From: Hyaloperonospora brassicae
Lineage: Eukaryota > Oomycota > Peronosporomycetes > Peronosporales > Peronosporaceae
NCBI GenBank assembly: GCA_947650285.1
Contig: CANTFL010000138.1
Coordinates: forward strand, 304,676 to 368,675
Length of the DNA: 64,000 nt
Direction of reading: 5' to 3'
In this document: piece by piece, positions 1 through 10,955 of the stretch
How positions within the stretch are numbered: position 1 is the stretch's first letter
Layout: each line of letters begins with the position of its first letter
Position numbers and translations under genes: made by a program
The notes under the pieces: model-generated
What the model was told of the DNA's origin: nothing
The model's database searches: none
Seen by the model: the letters and a program-made list of their open reading frames with translations, nothing else

Positions 1-1
1 T

Positions 2-214
2 GCCTTGTGCAAGTCAGCCGAGATGAATCCGGACGAGGACGAGGACAACGAAGACGACGGATGGATTTGTGACGAGGAGGAAGTGGCGGACGGAGCGAGA
101 GCTGCTCAGTTGGCTGCACACTTTGACTCGATGCTGCAAGTGCCGCCTGAGCTTGAGCACTGCGGCACGGAATTGGGGCAGTTTGACGACGCCATCGAGG
201 AGAGTCTGCTGTAG
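2..214 (+). CDS. pICln-like methylosome subunit, C-terminal part (partial)
   Basis: The frame is open from the window edge to a TAG at 212-214, so only the last ~70 codons are present. The visible protein is strongly acidic (a D/E run after MNPDE), followed by a GWICDEEEV stretch and a conserved-looking tail ending GQFDDAIEESLL. An acidic linker, a G-W-x-x-x-EEE segment and a final GQF(D/E)DA tail are typical of pICln (nucleotide-sensitive chloride conductance regulator homologue). pICln is an Sm-protein chaperone that works with the PRMT5 methylosome in snRNP assembly. The assignment rests on this C-terminal pattern only; the PH-like N-terminus lies outside the window. The gene converges on RPN5, whose stop codon is 220 bp away. 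The gap holds only a short CA-rich run. Confidence 0.55.
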   Translation, partial: ALCKSAEMNPDEDEDNEDDGWICDEEEVADGARAAQLAAHFDSMLQVPPELEHCGTELGQFDDAIEESLL

Positions 215-434
215 CGCAGAGACTACTCGAGCAGTACGGGGCACTTTGTTCCTCTTGACAACCAGCAGGGAAAAGTGCGGTGAGGTTCGCACGACGAACG
301 ACACGAGAGCAGCACACACACACACGCACGAGCCATGCACTGCGTATGAGGCACACAAGCAGCAGCTGATTCGACTGCAGTGGTAGTTTTATTCGGTTGT
401 AGTCCGATGCCGACGCTGTGTCGTATCAACGAGT

Positions 435-1924
435 TCAAATCTTGTGGATCATGTTCTCCTTGTTGACCAAGTGGCATGTAGTCTCGACCAGGCGGAGCAG
501 CTGGGTGATGTCCGCTGCCACAGCATGCACAGGTACAATGATAAGTCGTGCAGTTTCGACGAACACAAGCACAAACAGCGGCAACTTTGTCCAAACATGG
601 CAAACGTACCCGACCAGTTGGAAAGCTGCTCTTCCGGCGACAGCGGTCTGTGGAACGAGACCAGCTTCGCAGGACGGTCAATCTTGGCATAAACGGATCC
701 GCTGCTCACGAGGGTCGAAATGCTGCTTTCCGTCAACTGCCAACCGCGCAAAACATGTCAGTCGACTCTCAACACAATACACAAAACCACGTCATCAGCG
801 TCATCCACACGTACGTCTTCCGTGAGTCCAATCATGTTGGCCAAGTGGGGCAGACGAATACGGTCAAAGTGCTCTGCGACCACGCGGATGTTGTACTCGA
901 CGACACGAGTGTGCAAGGTCTTCCACCACTCGGCCCCGCGTTCGCCGTGCTTGAAAATCGGGTGTTCCTTCAGCACATGGTCTTGTTCCATGGGGAAGCC
1001 AATGATCTCTCGGGTCGTGAACTTCTTGAGCATGGCCGCAAAAGCAGCAGGGAGCTTCTCCGTCCGTTTCTCGCTGGCCAACTTGTGCAGCAAGTCGTTC
1101 TGCAAGTTCGAGTACGCCGACAGCACGACAAAAATCGTCGCGTGCTCGAGCGCCTGTTGCCACAAGTCGTCTTTGTCTTTGACCCCGTCCGTGTTGAAAA
1201 TGGCCATCCAGTGACGACAGAGCTCGAGCGTATTGTTCTCGTGCGTGTCGTACTCGATCATCAAGTGGTAAAACTTGAGCTTGCACGCTTCAAAGCCCGT
1301 TTCCTCCAGCGTCCGGCGCAAGATCTTCTTGGCCAAAATGTTCGCGCGCACATAGTCCTTCTTGGCCAGCGTGAGCCGCACTTGCTCCAATATAAACTCC
1401 GTCTTCTCGAGCTTCGTCATGGCGCCGTACGTCTCGACGTGCACCTCCTGCAAAATCGTCGCGGCCGCTTCCACGTCGCCCTGCGCCTCTTTCATCCTCG
1501 ACAGCATCTGCGTCAGCGTCGCGCGCTCCTTTTCCAAGAAGATTTTGCCCTCAGCGACCGTCCGCAGCGCGTGGATGAGCGCCATTGTGACTGCTTCGGA
1601 CGGCGCTTCGGCCAGGTACGACATGGTACGCTGCACCAGGACCGTGATCGCGCTGGACTTCTGCGCGCGGCGCTTCGACAGCAGCGTCACGTGGTCCTCG
1701 AGGAGGTCCCAGCGCTGGTGCTGCGCACAGAGCGCTACGAGCGCTCCCACCGTCTCGTTCAGCGTCGCCACGTCGTTCGCCAGACGCGCCTGTTTCTCCA
1801 GCGCCAGCAGCAGCTCACACGCGCGCGCCACTTGGCCCGTGGCCGCGACGGTCTGCGCCTCGGGCAGCACGCGCTGGAACGCGGGGCCCAGGTCCGCCTT
1901 CTTGCCCATCTCGTCCGTGCTCAT
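435..1924 (-). CDS. RPN5: 26S proteasome non-ATPase regulatory subunit Rpn5 (PSMD12)
   Basis: Rpn5 is a PCI-domain lid subunit of the 26S proteasome regulatory particle. Three exons on the minus strand give one continuous frame: 1924-815, 736-610 and 514-435. The introns are 814-737 (78 bp, GT...AG, phase 0) and 609-515 (95 bp, phase 1). Exon 1 encodes the helical repeats and the start of the PCI domain (EHPIFKHGERGAEWWKTLHTRVVEYN region). Exon 2 carries the winged-helix part (VYAKIDRPAKLVSFHRP) and exon 3 the final helix, ending LVNKENMIHKI, which matches the family's conserved C-terminus. The total is ~438 residues, normal for Rpn5. The ATG at 1924 is followed by a typical N-terminus, and a TCATTCCCG initiator-like stretch lies just upstream. 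No disabling changes were seen. Confidence 0.93.
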
Positions 1925-1974
1925 GATGGCGCGGGAATGAAATCTTAAACGGGAATGGGAATGTCTGCTGTCTA

Positions 1975-2019
1975 TATGTATGTATGTATGTAGGTGGTAT
2001 GTATGTATGTATGTATGTA
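1975..2019. repeat. GTAT/ATGT microsatellite, left part
   Basis: Short tetranucleotide tract (GTAT)n with one GTAGGTGG interruption. It ends at the TA dinucleotide that is the target duplication of the transposon starting at 2020. The same tract resumes at 4330, so the transposon split one microsatellite. Confidence 0.9.
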
Positions 2020-2042
2020 CAGTCTTCCCTCTGCTAAGTTAT
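2020..2042 (+). repeat. Left terminal inverted repeat of the pogo-like element
   Basis: 23 bp beginning CAGTCTTCCC, exactly matched by the reverse complement of 4307-4329. Confidence 0.95.
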
Positions 2043-2293
2043 AGACTTGGTGGAAGGCAAATCTTATAACATAGCAGAGGTTATTCCATAGCAGAGATAT
2101 GCTGCGGAAAAAACATTAATTTAATTAATTAAAGAATCAAAAACGCAACAAACTCCAGGCTTCCAAAACCTGTCTGGCACGTGTCACGTGCCCTTTGACG
2201 ATTTTGTGATTTTGGTTGCCCCACCAGTCTCTGGTGATTTTGCTATCTCTGGTTAAGAAGTTCCACCAACTGTACCTTGCTCACTCACAACAG

Positions 2294-4092
2294 ATGTCGC
2301 AGATACGTCTTACCAACGAGCAGAAGCTGCGCATCTGCAAGCACCAGGATGCTAACCCGCGCATCACCCAGACTGCCCTGGCGGCTTGGACAAAGGACGC
2401 CTTTGACCTCCAGAAGGCACTTTCCCAGGCAGCGATCAGCAAAATCATCAAAAAAAGGAAGGAGCTTGAGGCAATGGACACCACTAACCTCAGCGCTAAG
2501 CGTCCTCGGACTGTCCAGCACCCAGCTGTGGAGGAGGCCGTCGCCTTCTGGGTCTTGCAGTGCCAGCACCGTGGGGTCGCTCTCACTGGAGATCTCATAC
2601 GGGCCAAGGCTCAGACTTTTGCGGGATCAATGGGCGTCTCGGAGGAAAACATCCGCTTTTCGAATGGGTGGCTCCACAAATTCCAGCAGCGCCACAAACT
2701 GCGAGCTGTCCGCATTCATGGCGAGAGTGGCTCAGCAGATATGGGCGCTCTAGAGGAGGGTCTTCCACACCTCAAGGCCGTGGTTGCTGGTTATACTCCA
2801 CGTGACGTGTACAACATGGACGAAACTGGTAGGTCTGAGAATACAGTACAGTACTGTACTCATTGTACAGTACAGAAGCATCTCAAAGGCTCACTTTCTG
2901 TTCAGGGTTGTTCTACAGTATGACGCCCGACAGAACGATTGCCCAGCAAGAGGTCGAAGGGTTTAAAAAAGACAAGGTACATTATTGCTCTCATCTTGGT
3001 TTCCTGCGTTTCTCTGACACTAACAACTATTCTAGACGCGCATCACAGTTGCTCTCACGGCAAACGCTGATGGATCCGACAAACTCCCGCCGTTCTTCAT
3101 TGGACACGCCAAAAAGCCGCGGTGTTTTGAGCGCAAGACAGCTGAGCGACTGGGCTTTCTCTACCGCAACAACAAGAAAGCCTGGATGACTGGCATACTC
3201 TTCCAGGAATGGCTGGGAGACGTCGACAAAAGTATGAAGGTAATTTGGAGCATGCCTTGAACATCATCGTTGTGGTACAGTAAATGAGGTTTGACTAACG
3301 CGTTGACCACAGCAAAAGGATAGAAAAATCCTGCTTCTCATGGACAACGCTCCTTCACACATTGTGGCTGACCTGGAACTCACCAACATCACGGTCCAGG
3401 CTCTTCCTCCTAATACGACTTCAAAGGTCCAACCCATGGATGCTGGGATCATTGCCGCATTCAAGAGGCACTACCGCCGGCTGCATCTGCAGAATGCCTT
3501 GGACCGTGACGAGCGCGGAGAAACCAACCTTTACAAGGTTGATCAGCTCACGGCCATGCGTTGGTCGCTGGCTGCGTGGAGCGAGATTTCCAGTGCCACA
3601 ATCGCCAACTGCTTCCGTCATACGGGACTCATGGACGGTCCGGCTCTGCCGACTGGTGGGGGTGAAAACGAAGCCGGCACTGTTGGCCAGCAGGCCCAGC
3701 AGGAGGAAACAGCTGCTGCAGTAGAGGAGCAGCGCGTGAAACAGGATCTTGTTTCGGCGCTGGAAAGGCTCCCGCTCCGCAATCCCATGTCGATCGCTTC
3801 TCTTTTCAATCCGGCTGAAGAGGAGGAGACGGCGCATGCAAAGCTGACCGATGCCGAAATCATCAAGCTTGTTGAGGATCCGTATGGGGAGGAGGAAGGT
3901 GCTGCTGAGGCGGAGGAGGAGGTGGAAAAGCATTCGAAGGCTGAAAAGATTGCCAGCCTTAGTCTATCCATCGCCCTTCTCGACCTTTCTCAGGAGTCCC
4001 ATCGTATAGCTCACCGCACCATTCGCCAAGTCCAAGCTGATCTCCGTAGTGCGAGCACCACTCAGGCCACACTTGATTCCTGGCTGAAGTAG
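2294..4092 (+). CDS. pogo/Tigger-type DDE transposase with CENP-B-like DNA-binding region
   Basis: Four exons, 2294-2828, 2906-2976, 3036-3239 and 3313-4092, join without a stop into ~529 residues. All introns are GT-AG and 59-77 bp. The N-terminus (IRLTNEQKLRICKHQ...) is a helix-turn-helix of the CENP-B/Psq type. It is followed by a second HTH (VEEAVAFWVLQ...NGWLHKFQQRHKL), the CENP-B/Tc5 domain. The catalytic DDE/D core shows YNMDETGLFY, LLMDNAPSH and QPMDAGIIAAFKRHY, with 31 residues between the last two aspartates, as in pogo-like enzymes. The C-terminal ~180 residues are acidic and variable. The start at 2294 begins the HTH directly; an in-frame ATG at 2216 would add 26 residues. This would cut and paste the flanking 23-bp TIRs. 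Confidence 0.9.
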
Positions 4093-4306
4093 TTTCCTCT
4101 CCTCTTTCCACTCCTTTCTTGCAGTGAATAACAAAAAAAAAGGTTCTGCGTACAATATTTCTGCTCACGGCGGACAAAAATATTCCCTCTGATAAGTTGT
4201 ATTTGGCCCTCAGGCTATTCCGTACAACTCATTCCGTAGTCACCATAGAACGAGGTCGGTGGAGACCGAATCCTATAACTTACCGGAGGTTATTCCGTAG
4301 CCGGGG

Positions 4307-4329
4307 ATAACTTAGCAGAGGGAAGACTG
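4307..4329 (-). repeat. Right terminal inverted repeat of the pogo-like element
   Basis: Reverse complement is identical to 2020-2042; followed immediately by the TA duplication at 4330-4331. Confidence 0.95.
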
Positions 4330-4570
4330 TATGTATGTATGTATGTATGTATGTATGTATGTATGTATGTATGTATGTATGTATGTATGTATGTATGTAT
4401 GTATGTATGTATGTATGTATGTATGTATGTATGTATGTATGTATGTATGTAGGTAGGTGGTATGTATGTATGTCTGTATGTATGTAGATGGTATGTATGT
4501 ATGTATGTATGTATGTATGTATGTATGTATGTATGTATGTATGTATGTATGTAGGTGGTATGTATGTATG
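4330..4570. repeat. ATGT/GTAT microsatellite, right part (~240 bp)
   Basis: Almost uninterrupted (ATGT)n with a few GTAGGTGG interruptions, also seen in the left part. It is the continuation of the tract at 1975-2019 that was split by the transposon. Long open frames here (Tyr-Ile-His-Thr repeats on the minus strand) are products of the repeat and not genes. Confidence 0.95.
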
Positions 4571-5458
4571 GGAAGAAGGGTGGGGGGTACGTACGCGGTC
4601 GAGTGTACCCTCTCACTCGGGTTACGGTATGGGTATGGGATATGAGGGGGGGGGCTGAATGTGGGATTCGTTTGCGTGGATATGTGGTTGCACTAAAGTA
4701 GGCGGTGTTTTCGGTGTGATGTGGCATTAGAGGGCCGTAATTCGATCGATAGGGTTCGAGGCACGATGGTCATTGTCAACTAAACTGTCACTAGGTTTGG
4801 ACGGCACCGTCAGGCAACATGCATTGAACTTGGTGGATCACGACCTGTTTTCGTTGTAGTAGACGACCTCTCCTCGATTCTGTCGCGTCCTGCGATACTT
4901 TGAAACAGCAAGTTGTCCATAGCGTTTGATCAAGGTAAAATAGTGGCCAGTACCGAAACGCTGGTAGCAATCGAAAAATCGTTGCTGGCTCTAGTAAAGC
5001 TGCGCAACTGATCTGTACAAAAGCCTCTCGAGAACGAATTCGTGACAGGATGCTGTATCGAACGCTTTGACGTAAGTGAATGCTCGCAATATGCTCGGTG
5101 CAAACGTTCGTTGAGAGGAGCCATGGTCCGAAACCAGTGAATCTCGTCTAGGCAGCAATGGTGACACTACTTTTCCGTTCTACTACTACTTTTGCAGTTC
5201 GCAACCTATTTTACGGTACGTAGTACTTCGCCGGTAAGGGGCGATGACCGGTAAGAGCGTTCCTCTATGTATAATGCCAAATGCAAACTCCTTGATCGGG
5301 TGACTGCTTGTAGTCATCATCGATAATGCTACGGAATTGCACAAGGCGGATACGCAGGTCACGACAACACATGATGCTCGAGCGAGTGTGAAGATGTGCT
5401 CGGGCACGATATGTGTGGTGTTGTCGTGCCAAGCGCGAGTGGCAACAAGGTGGGAGCG
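4571..5458. other. Intergenic, no gene recognised
   Basis: About 890 bp between the microsatellite and the Gypsy element. Only short frames that resemble nothing known were seen on either strand. It includes a poly-G run near 4646. No transposon ends were found. Confidence 0.5.
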
Positions 5459-5463
5459 ATGCA

Positions 5464-5855
5464 TGTAACGGGGCACACCTTTGCGTGAACTTAACACAAG
5501 GGTATCGGTGCCCCGACAGACGTACACAAGGCAAGCGAGGAAGCGTAGGGAGGGTAAAAGCAGAACTGTTTTATTAATATTATTAAGTCTTTTAACTACT
5601 GTCTCTTTGTTTGACTTAACTTAATTATGCTAATATAACTGAGTGTATGGTGACGTCTCGTCACCACTCATTGCGCGCGTCTTGCGGCGATTGGTGGGTT
5701 GATATCATCAAGATATCAACCCATGAACAGACTCTTTGGTCGACCCTTCAATATCACCACTTCGGTGATATTGTTTAAAGAATATTCAACTTCATATTCT
5801 TTATTGTCACTTTCTCTTAAAGTGACAATTCCATGTAACGGGCTGCCCCGTTACA
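5464..5855 (-). repeat. 3' LTR of Gypsy copy 1 (subfamily A)
   Basis: 392 bp, TGTAACGGGG...CCCCGTTACA. It contains consecutive inverted repeats at 5649-5665, 5698-5720, 5749-5773, 5778-5801, 5803-5829 and 5834-5855. The last one repeats the LTR terminus as a hairpin. Preceded by target duplication ATGCA. Confidence 0.95.
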
Positions 5856-5868
5856 TCACCCCCCCTTA
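5856..5868 (-). promoter_or_regulatory. Polypurine tract of Gypsy copy 1
   Basis: On the minus strand the 3' LTR is directly preceded by TTAAGGGGGGGTGA, a G-rich purine run in the position of the plus-strand primer. The same tract is present before the 3' LTR of copy 2. Confidence 0.85.
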
Positions 5869-5939
5869 ACTGATAGTCACCGTGTGACTATCGAAAATAA
5901 TGGCGGCCACCCGTTGGTCACCATTGGGACAGGGAGCAC

Positions 5940-7590
5940 TTGTTGGGTCCGTTCCATTCACTTTCCGCTCGACCTCGCATAGTCAACATGTCTATGCGGG
6001 GTGACTCAAGGCACACAGTGTCTGTGCTTGTGCCAGCTTCTGCGGCAGACGATTCTTCGTCTGCTGCTCGTTCTTCGCCTGCAGCAAGAGGTGCTGCAGG
6101 TGCACGCGGTACAGCACTGCGTGCGCATGATGACCCCGACATTGAGGTCATCTACTCTGGCGAGTCAGACGTGTCTGACTCGGGCAATGCTGCAGAGGCG
6201 TCTCGCTCACCGGCGACGCCTCAGTTTTCGCCAAGGCCACTACCGAACGAACGGACTCGTGAGTTGCAACACAGTCTGTTCGGCAGTGATGACGAATCTG
6301 GTGATGAGTATGTTTGCTCATCACCGCAATCAGCTCGTGCTCCTTCGCACGAGCGACTTGACGATGGTGCAACCCATCGTCATACTGACAACCGTGGTAC
6401 CAACAAAGGTACCACTGTGAAGCGTGATGAGCTGAAGCCGTGGCGTTTGCCTGAACGGCTCATCAATGGATTGTCTCACGAGACAAGCCAACACCATCGA
6501 ATACCCTTATTCGATGCGACTGAGCTTCACGGCTTGACTCCCAGCGCGAGCAACTTTCGCGCTGAAGAAGGTTTTTATCTCGATGTCTTCCTTAGACATC
6601 GATGGTACAACAGCAACCAAAAGCGTGACAAAGCCTCGCTTTTGGCTGCGTGAAACGCGTTCGTCCAAAACAAAAAAAATCTGGACGAGAAGGGTGGCTC
6701 AAGAAACTTGAGGCGACACGCCTCAGGTTCGAAAAGCGAACGCCAACCGGTGCCAGGTACCAGTTGCACTGTTTGTCGAGTGAGGAAGGCATTCCTTGCA
6801 TCACATGGGGAGACCCTTGTGCGAGTTGTGTTGACAACTCGCAGCGTGCACATAGGGACGTGTATTCCCTAAGTTCGCCCTGGGGAGGGCACATCTCTCG
6901 GAGGAGATGCGTGACGCGATTGCAAACTTTCAATCCGTCTACAAGCGCCTAGGGCGCGTGTTTACCGATGGGCCCGAGGACTCATCGGATGGGTCTCGTC
7001 ATAATAACGGACAAGACCTTCAACATCCATCAACAGCTGAGAGCGGGGCTCTTAGCTGTTTCAAGAGGGTGGATACCCCCGCCACTGGACGAGGTAGCTC
7101 GTCCTTGATCCTGAATCTTCACGGTGATTCAAGAAACACTCCACTAGGAAGCGTTGATCACCGTGAGCATCCACCAAAGGATGTGGTGGAGGAGGAAAGA
7201 CCTCCTCCAGATGATTCGGTTCACCATCTCGACCCTTACGAGATGGATCGCGCAATCGATGAATTGCGCGATGACTTGAAGCACGAGCGCGACCGGCGCT
7301 ACGCTTTGACTGGTACCGTGCGGAAGAACCGCAAGGATCACGAGGCTGATCGGGCGAGGGATCGCGCCGATTATGCCACGGCGCAGCTTCAGGTCGAGCG
7401 GGATGTCCGCTCCCTATTCGGCGAGCTGGCGACAGCTCGCGGGGAGATATCTCGGTTGAGTTCCGAGGTATCATATCTGCGCGACCAGACGGATCGTCTG
7501 GAGCGCGAACGCAAGAACTTGATGGATGTTCTTGAACGTGGGGGCTATCTTCACCGGAAGAAGAAGGCTCGTACTGACAGTACGGCCTGA
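5940..7590 (+). pseudogene. Antisense ORF of Gypsy copy 1 (coiled-coil protein, function unknown), broken
   Basis: This frame runs opposite to gag-pol, beginning 85 bp inside the 3' LTR. Segment 5940-6653 encodes a Ser/Ala/Asp-rich N-terminus and a region with KPWRLPERLINGLSHE and RHRWYNSNQKRDKASLLAA. A Trp codon then became TGA (6651-6653), and a 1-bp loss near 6670 shifts the frame into 6650-6952. A second shift near 6890 leads to 6907-7590. This last part encodes a long Glu/Arg-rich coiled coil (about residues 115-215 of that segment) and a basic HRKKKAR tail. The last ~530 bp lie opposite the pol chromodomain tail. Comparison with copy 2 (51077-52729) shows a parental frame of ~550 codons. 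I recognise no family. Plant Tat/Ogre-type elements also carry antisense ORFs near the 3' LTR, which supports a real gene, but homology is not shown. Confidence 0.6.
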
Positions 7591-8824
7591 GTCTCCCCAC
7601 GTAAAACGTAGGATGCGTGCGCATCTTACGTGGCAATTCAAGTGTCTATGCATTGCCCTTGCAATGCAACACTCGAAATGGCCCAATGTACTTCGGCAGT
7701 AGTTTACTACTGCCGACACTAGTGACTGCGTGTCTAGGTAAGTTTACCGTAGACAGTAGTACTAGGTCATTAACATTAAATGAAAGAACATTTGCTCTTC
7801 CATTCTTGTCTGCGTTTCGTTTCTAAAGGTCCACCGCATTTGCGATGGAGTCCTGAACGAAACGGACTACCGCTTCTCGAGTCAGCAGGAAGTTCTCTGC
7901 TGACTCTATGTTTTGTCTTTCAGTGCGCTTCGTGCGCACTGCTAAGAGATCGTTCTCTTCTTCAGCGAGGTTGTCTTCTTCCTCGCTGGCATAATCGTTG
8001 ACGATGCTGAATACAACAGCATCTTCATCATCATCCGGGTCAGTAATAGCTTCGCCGCTGTTACTGAGGTGATCTTCTTCATCGATGTCGACTTGATCGA
8101 CATCGGCATCGTACGTGACGACGTTAGCGTCGACACGTGATTAGCAAGAGCCAAAACGGTTTTTGCTCGAGCGAGTCCCTCCCCCCCTTATCCAAGAGTC
8201 ACACTCTAGAAGGACGGGAATACGTGGGTGGCGTAGGCCATTCACGTAAAACGGTGTATGCGTTGTGGACAAATGCACCGAATTATTGATTGCGAATTCC
8301 ACCATGGGTAGGAATTCGCTCCAGCTCGGAAACGAGTGGACATATCCTCGAAGGATTTCTTCTAGGACACGGTTCGCACGTTCCGTCTGACCATCTGTTT
8401 CGAGATGGTCAGAAGTGGACATCTTCAATCGTGTTCCGAGATAACGGAACACGGTTTGCCAAAATTCCGCCGTGAATCGAGGGTCACGGTCGGATACGAG
8501 TTCACGGGGTAACCCGTGGAGTCTAAAGACCGTGTCGAGAAAGACACGAGCACAATCTTGAGCCTTGATCGACTCAGGGACTGCAGCAAGATGGACCATC
8601 TTGCTGAATCGGTCAACAAACACAAGAATACCATTTTTCTTGTGAGCGTCTTCGGGAAAACCGAAGACGAAGTCCATTGAAACGGACTGCCAGCACTCTG
8701 TCGGAACAGGCAGAGGCTGCAATGGCGCACGGGATGAAGGACTAGGCTTCACCCGTTGACAAACCTCGGCAAGCACGTATATACTTGCGGACAAACTGAT
8801 ACTGGCGTGGCCAGTAAAAGTCAC
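6980..8824 (-). pseudogene. Gypsy copy 1 integrase core and chromodomain tail
   Basis: Segment 8824-8141 carries the integrase core: SMDFVFGFP (first Asp), VSDRDPRF (second Asp) and ETDGQTERANRVLEE (Glu). The upstream HHCC zinc region is damaged compared with copy 2. An acidic linker follows (about 8154-7800), then the IN C-terminal beta domain. A proline/arginine-rich spacer and a chromodomain (FLVECFLNHREDSGSRTSY, VQWRGYPPS) lie within 7636-7061. The next residue, Trp in copy 2, is TGA here (7065-7067 area), and further changes disrupt the last stretch. Chromodomains in this family direct integration to chromatin marks. Confidence 0.85.
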
Positions 8825-8882
8825 GACTTACCGTGAGGTAAGTCTTTTCTCTACCACCATGCCCGCCTGTTGGGGCATCGTA

Positions 8883-10955
8883 TCACTCACACATGATACG
8901 TAAACGCAAATCATGATGAGCGGGTACGACGACACGCCTCGTGTCGTCGGCAACGGATTTATAGTACAGCAATCCGTTGCGTGTACTATACCGATCCGAT
9001 GAGGATCGGTACAAAGCTGGTAAATCCCTCATGTATTTACTGGATGGATTAACCAGATGATCCATCAATCGCAGAAGATCCTTATCTTCCGCGTACCTCT
9101 TTCGTACGTCGTCAAGTAAACTTGACGACGGGACACTGACTGACAGTGTCGCAACAGTGGGCTTATCCTCACTGTTGATTTGTGCGTCCGGCTCGAAATC
9201 GGGCCGGCGCAAAAGCGCATCAGCAACGACATTGAGTCGTCCTGGTTTATACTGCACGGAGAAGTTATACTCCGCGAAGAAAGACAGCCACCTCGCCATT
9301 CTTTGCGAGAGGTGTGGGCTGTTTACGGCCGTGCGTAATGACGCATGGTCCGTATAGACAACAAACGGTCTATCTCCCAGGAGATAGACGCGAAACTTAT
9401 CCAGTGCGTACTTCATGGCAAGGAGTTCCTTGTCATGCACTGAGTTATTACGCTCAGCTGCTTGCAGCTGACGCGACTGATAACAGATGACGCGCTCCGC
9501 GCCATCTGCATCGAACTGCATTAACGCACAGCCGATTGCAAAATCGCTGGCGTCATAGACCACATGAAATGGTCTGTCCTGATCTGCAATCGCCAAGATC
9601 GGCGACTGCATCAAGCTCCGCTTAATACCTTCAAAGGAACGCTGGCACTCAGCGTTCCATGACCACTTGACATTTTTCTTGAGCAATCAAGAAAGATGAA
9701 CAGTCATCTCGGCGTAGTTGCGCGAGTACTTGTGCAAGTACGCCGCTAGCCCAAGGAACTTCCTTAGTCCCTTGACATCGACTGGCACTGGCCAGTCGGT
9801 GATCGCCTTGATCTTTTCGGGATCAGGTCGTACGCCGTGTTTACCCACGATGCACCCAAGAAGTGGTATTTCGCTAGCCGCGAATATACACTTCTTGAGG
9901 TTGGCGTACAACTTATGCTTGCTCATAAGTTGAAGAACCTGACGAACGTGAGTTCTGTGAACTTCAACGTCCGTCTTTCCGTCCATAGCCCGGATTTGGA
10001 CGAACACATCGTCGAAGTAACTCGGTGCGAAGTCTCGCACCGGTCTCAACAGATTTGTTACACATCTGTTGAACGTCGCAGGGGCATTACTCAGCCCCTG
10101 TGGCATCACTAGCCACTCCCACAGCATACCGCTGGGGGTGCTCACTGCTGTGTTCGGGATGTCCCGTTCACGCATGAGGATCTAATAGAATCCATCCATC
10201 AGATCCATGGACGAAAAGATAGTACTCTTTGACATGCCATCTATGATTACGTCCTTCCTTGGTATCGGCGTCTGAGCCGGTACCGTTGCAGCATTCAATT
10301 TGTTGAATGCGTGCACTATCCGCCATCCTCCTGTGGCCTTTCGCACATAGAAGGTCGAAGAGCTGTGAGGGGATGTTGATTCCCTCACATGGCCCGCTGC
10401 TAAGCGATCGGCAAAGAACTTTTCGATCGCTATCACTTGTTCACGAGGCAGTGGCCACTGCTTCATGACACAATACTTCGAGCCCGGTCTGAGCTCGATC
10501 TCGTGCCGAGTGCCTTTTTTCTTCGGCAACTCGCAAGGTGCGGATTCAGGGAACACATCCCTGAATTCGATAAAATCCTTGTACAAAGGATTTGCCTGAA
10601 GTGATTCCCAGGATTGAGACGTGTATCGCTCAATCCGAGTCTTCTCATCGAGGACACTTTCGTCCATCGATGAGCTGCTGAGAACCCGTTCGTTCTCAGC
10701 AAATACTGTTGCCGACCGAATATCGGCCACGTACTCATCCTCTGTGACGAGTATGCAGATCTGCTTGACTTTGCCACTACGCAGATCACGCAAGAACCGT
10801 TTCGGTTCTAGCGTTGGCAACTGAGTTATCTCCGAAGTTAACTTTGGAGGCACAATCAGATCAAGCGTATAAGCGCCTACGCTTGATACGTCATTAACCA
10901 AGACGTTCAACGTCTCAGTTACTTCCTGGGAACTTCCTTCCACAGGCCTAATCAT
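8883..10955 (-). pseudogene. Gypsy copy 1 reverse transcriptase and RNase H
   Basis: The RT begins within 10955-10182 (fingers region; LRPGSKYCVMKQWPLP, GGWRIVHAFNKLN) and continues in 10175-9687 with the palm motif SYFDDVFV and LPLLGCIVGKHGVRPDPEKI-like thumb sequence. RNase H follows in 9686-8883 with VYDASDFAIGCALMQ, HDKELLAMKYAL, VYTDHASLR and NVVADAL. Two in-frame stops interrupt it: the Gln after MDGFY is TAG (about 10182), and a Cys codon before LLKKN is TGA (about 9687). Copy 2 has sense codons at both sites, so these are copy-specific nonsense mutations. Confidence 0.9.

Larger units (their letters stand above)
2020..4329 (+). mobile_element. pogo/Tigger-like Tc1-mariner superfamily DNA transposon, apparently complete
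   Basis: A 2310-bp element bounded by perfect 23-bp terminal inverted repeats beginning CAGTCTTCCC and flanked by a TA dinucleotide on both sides (2018-2019 and 4330-4331), the target duplication of this superfamily. Just inside each end are further related repeats (cagaggttattcc...gcag at about 2076-2096, and a diverged copy at about 4284-4303), likely transposase binding sites. It encodes one four-exon transposase with no stop codon or frameshift. It sits in a GTAT microsatellite, which offers many TA targets. The perfect TIRs and open transposase suggest a recent insertion and a potentially autonomous copy. Confidence 0.93.

Noticed and set aside
548..1948. 466-codon plus-strand frame
   Set aside because: It is the antisense of RPN5 exons, rich in Arg, Leu and Val with no motif; RPN5 on the other strand is certain.
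4290..4727. Minus-strand frame of 145 codons made of Tyr-Ile-His-Thr repeats
   Set aside because: Produced entirely by the GTAT microsatellite.
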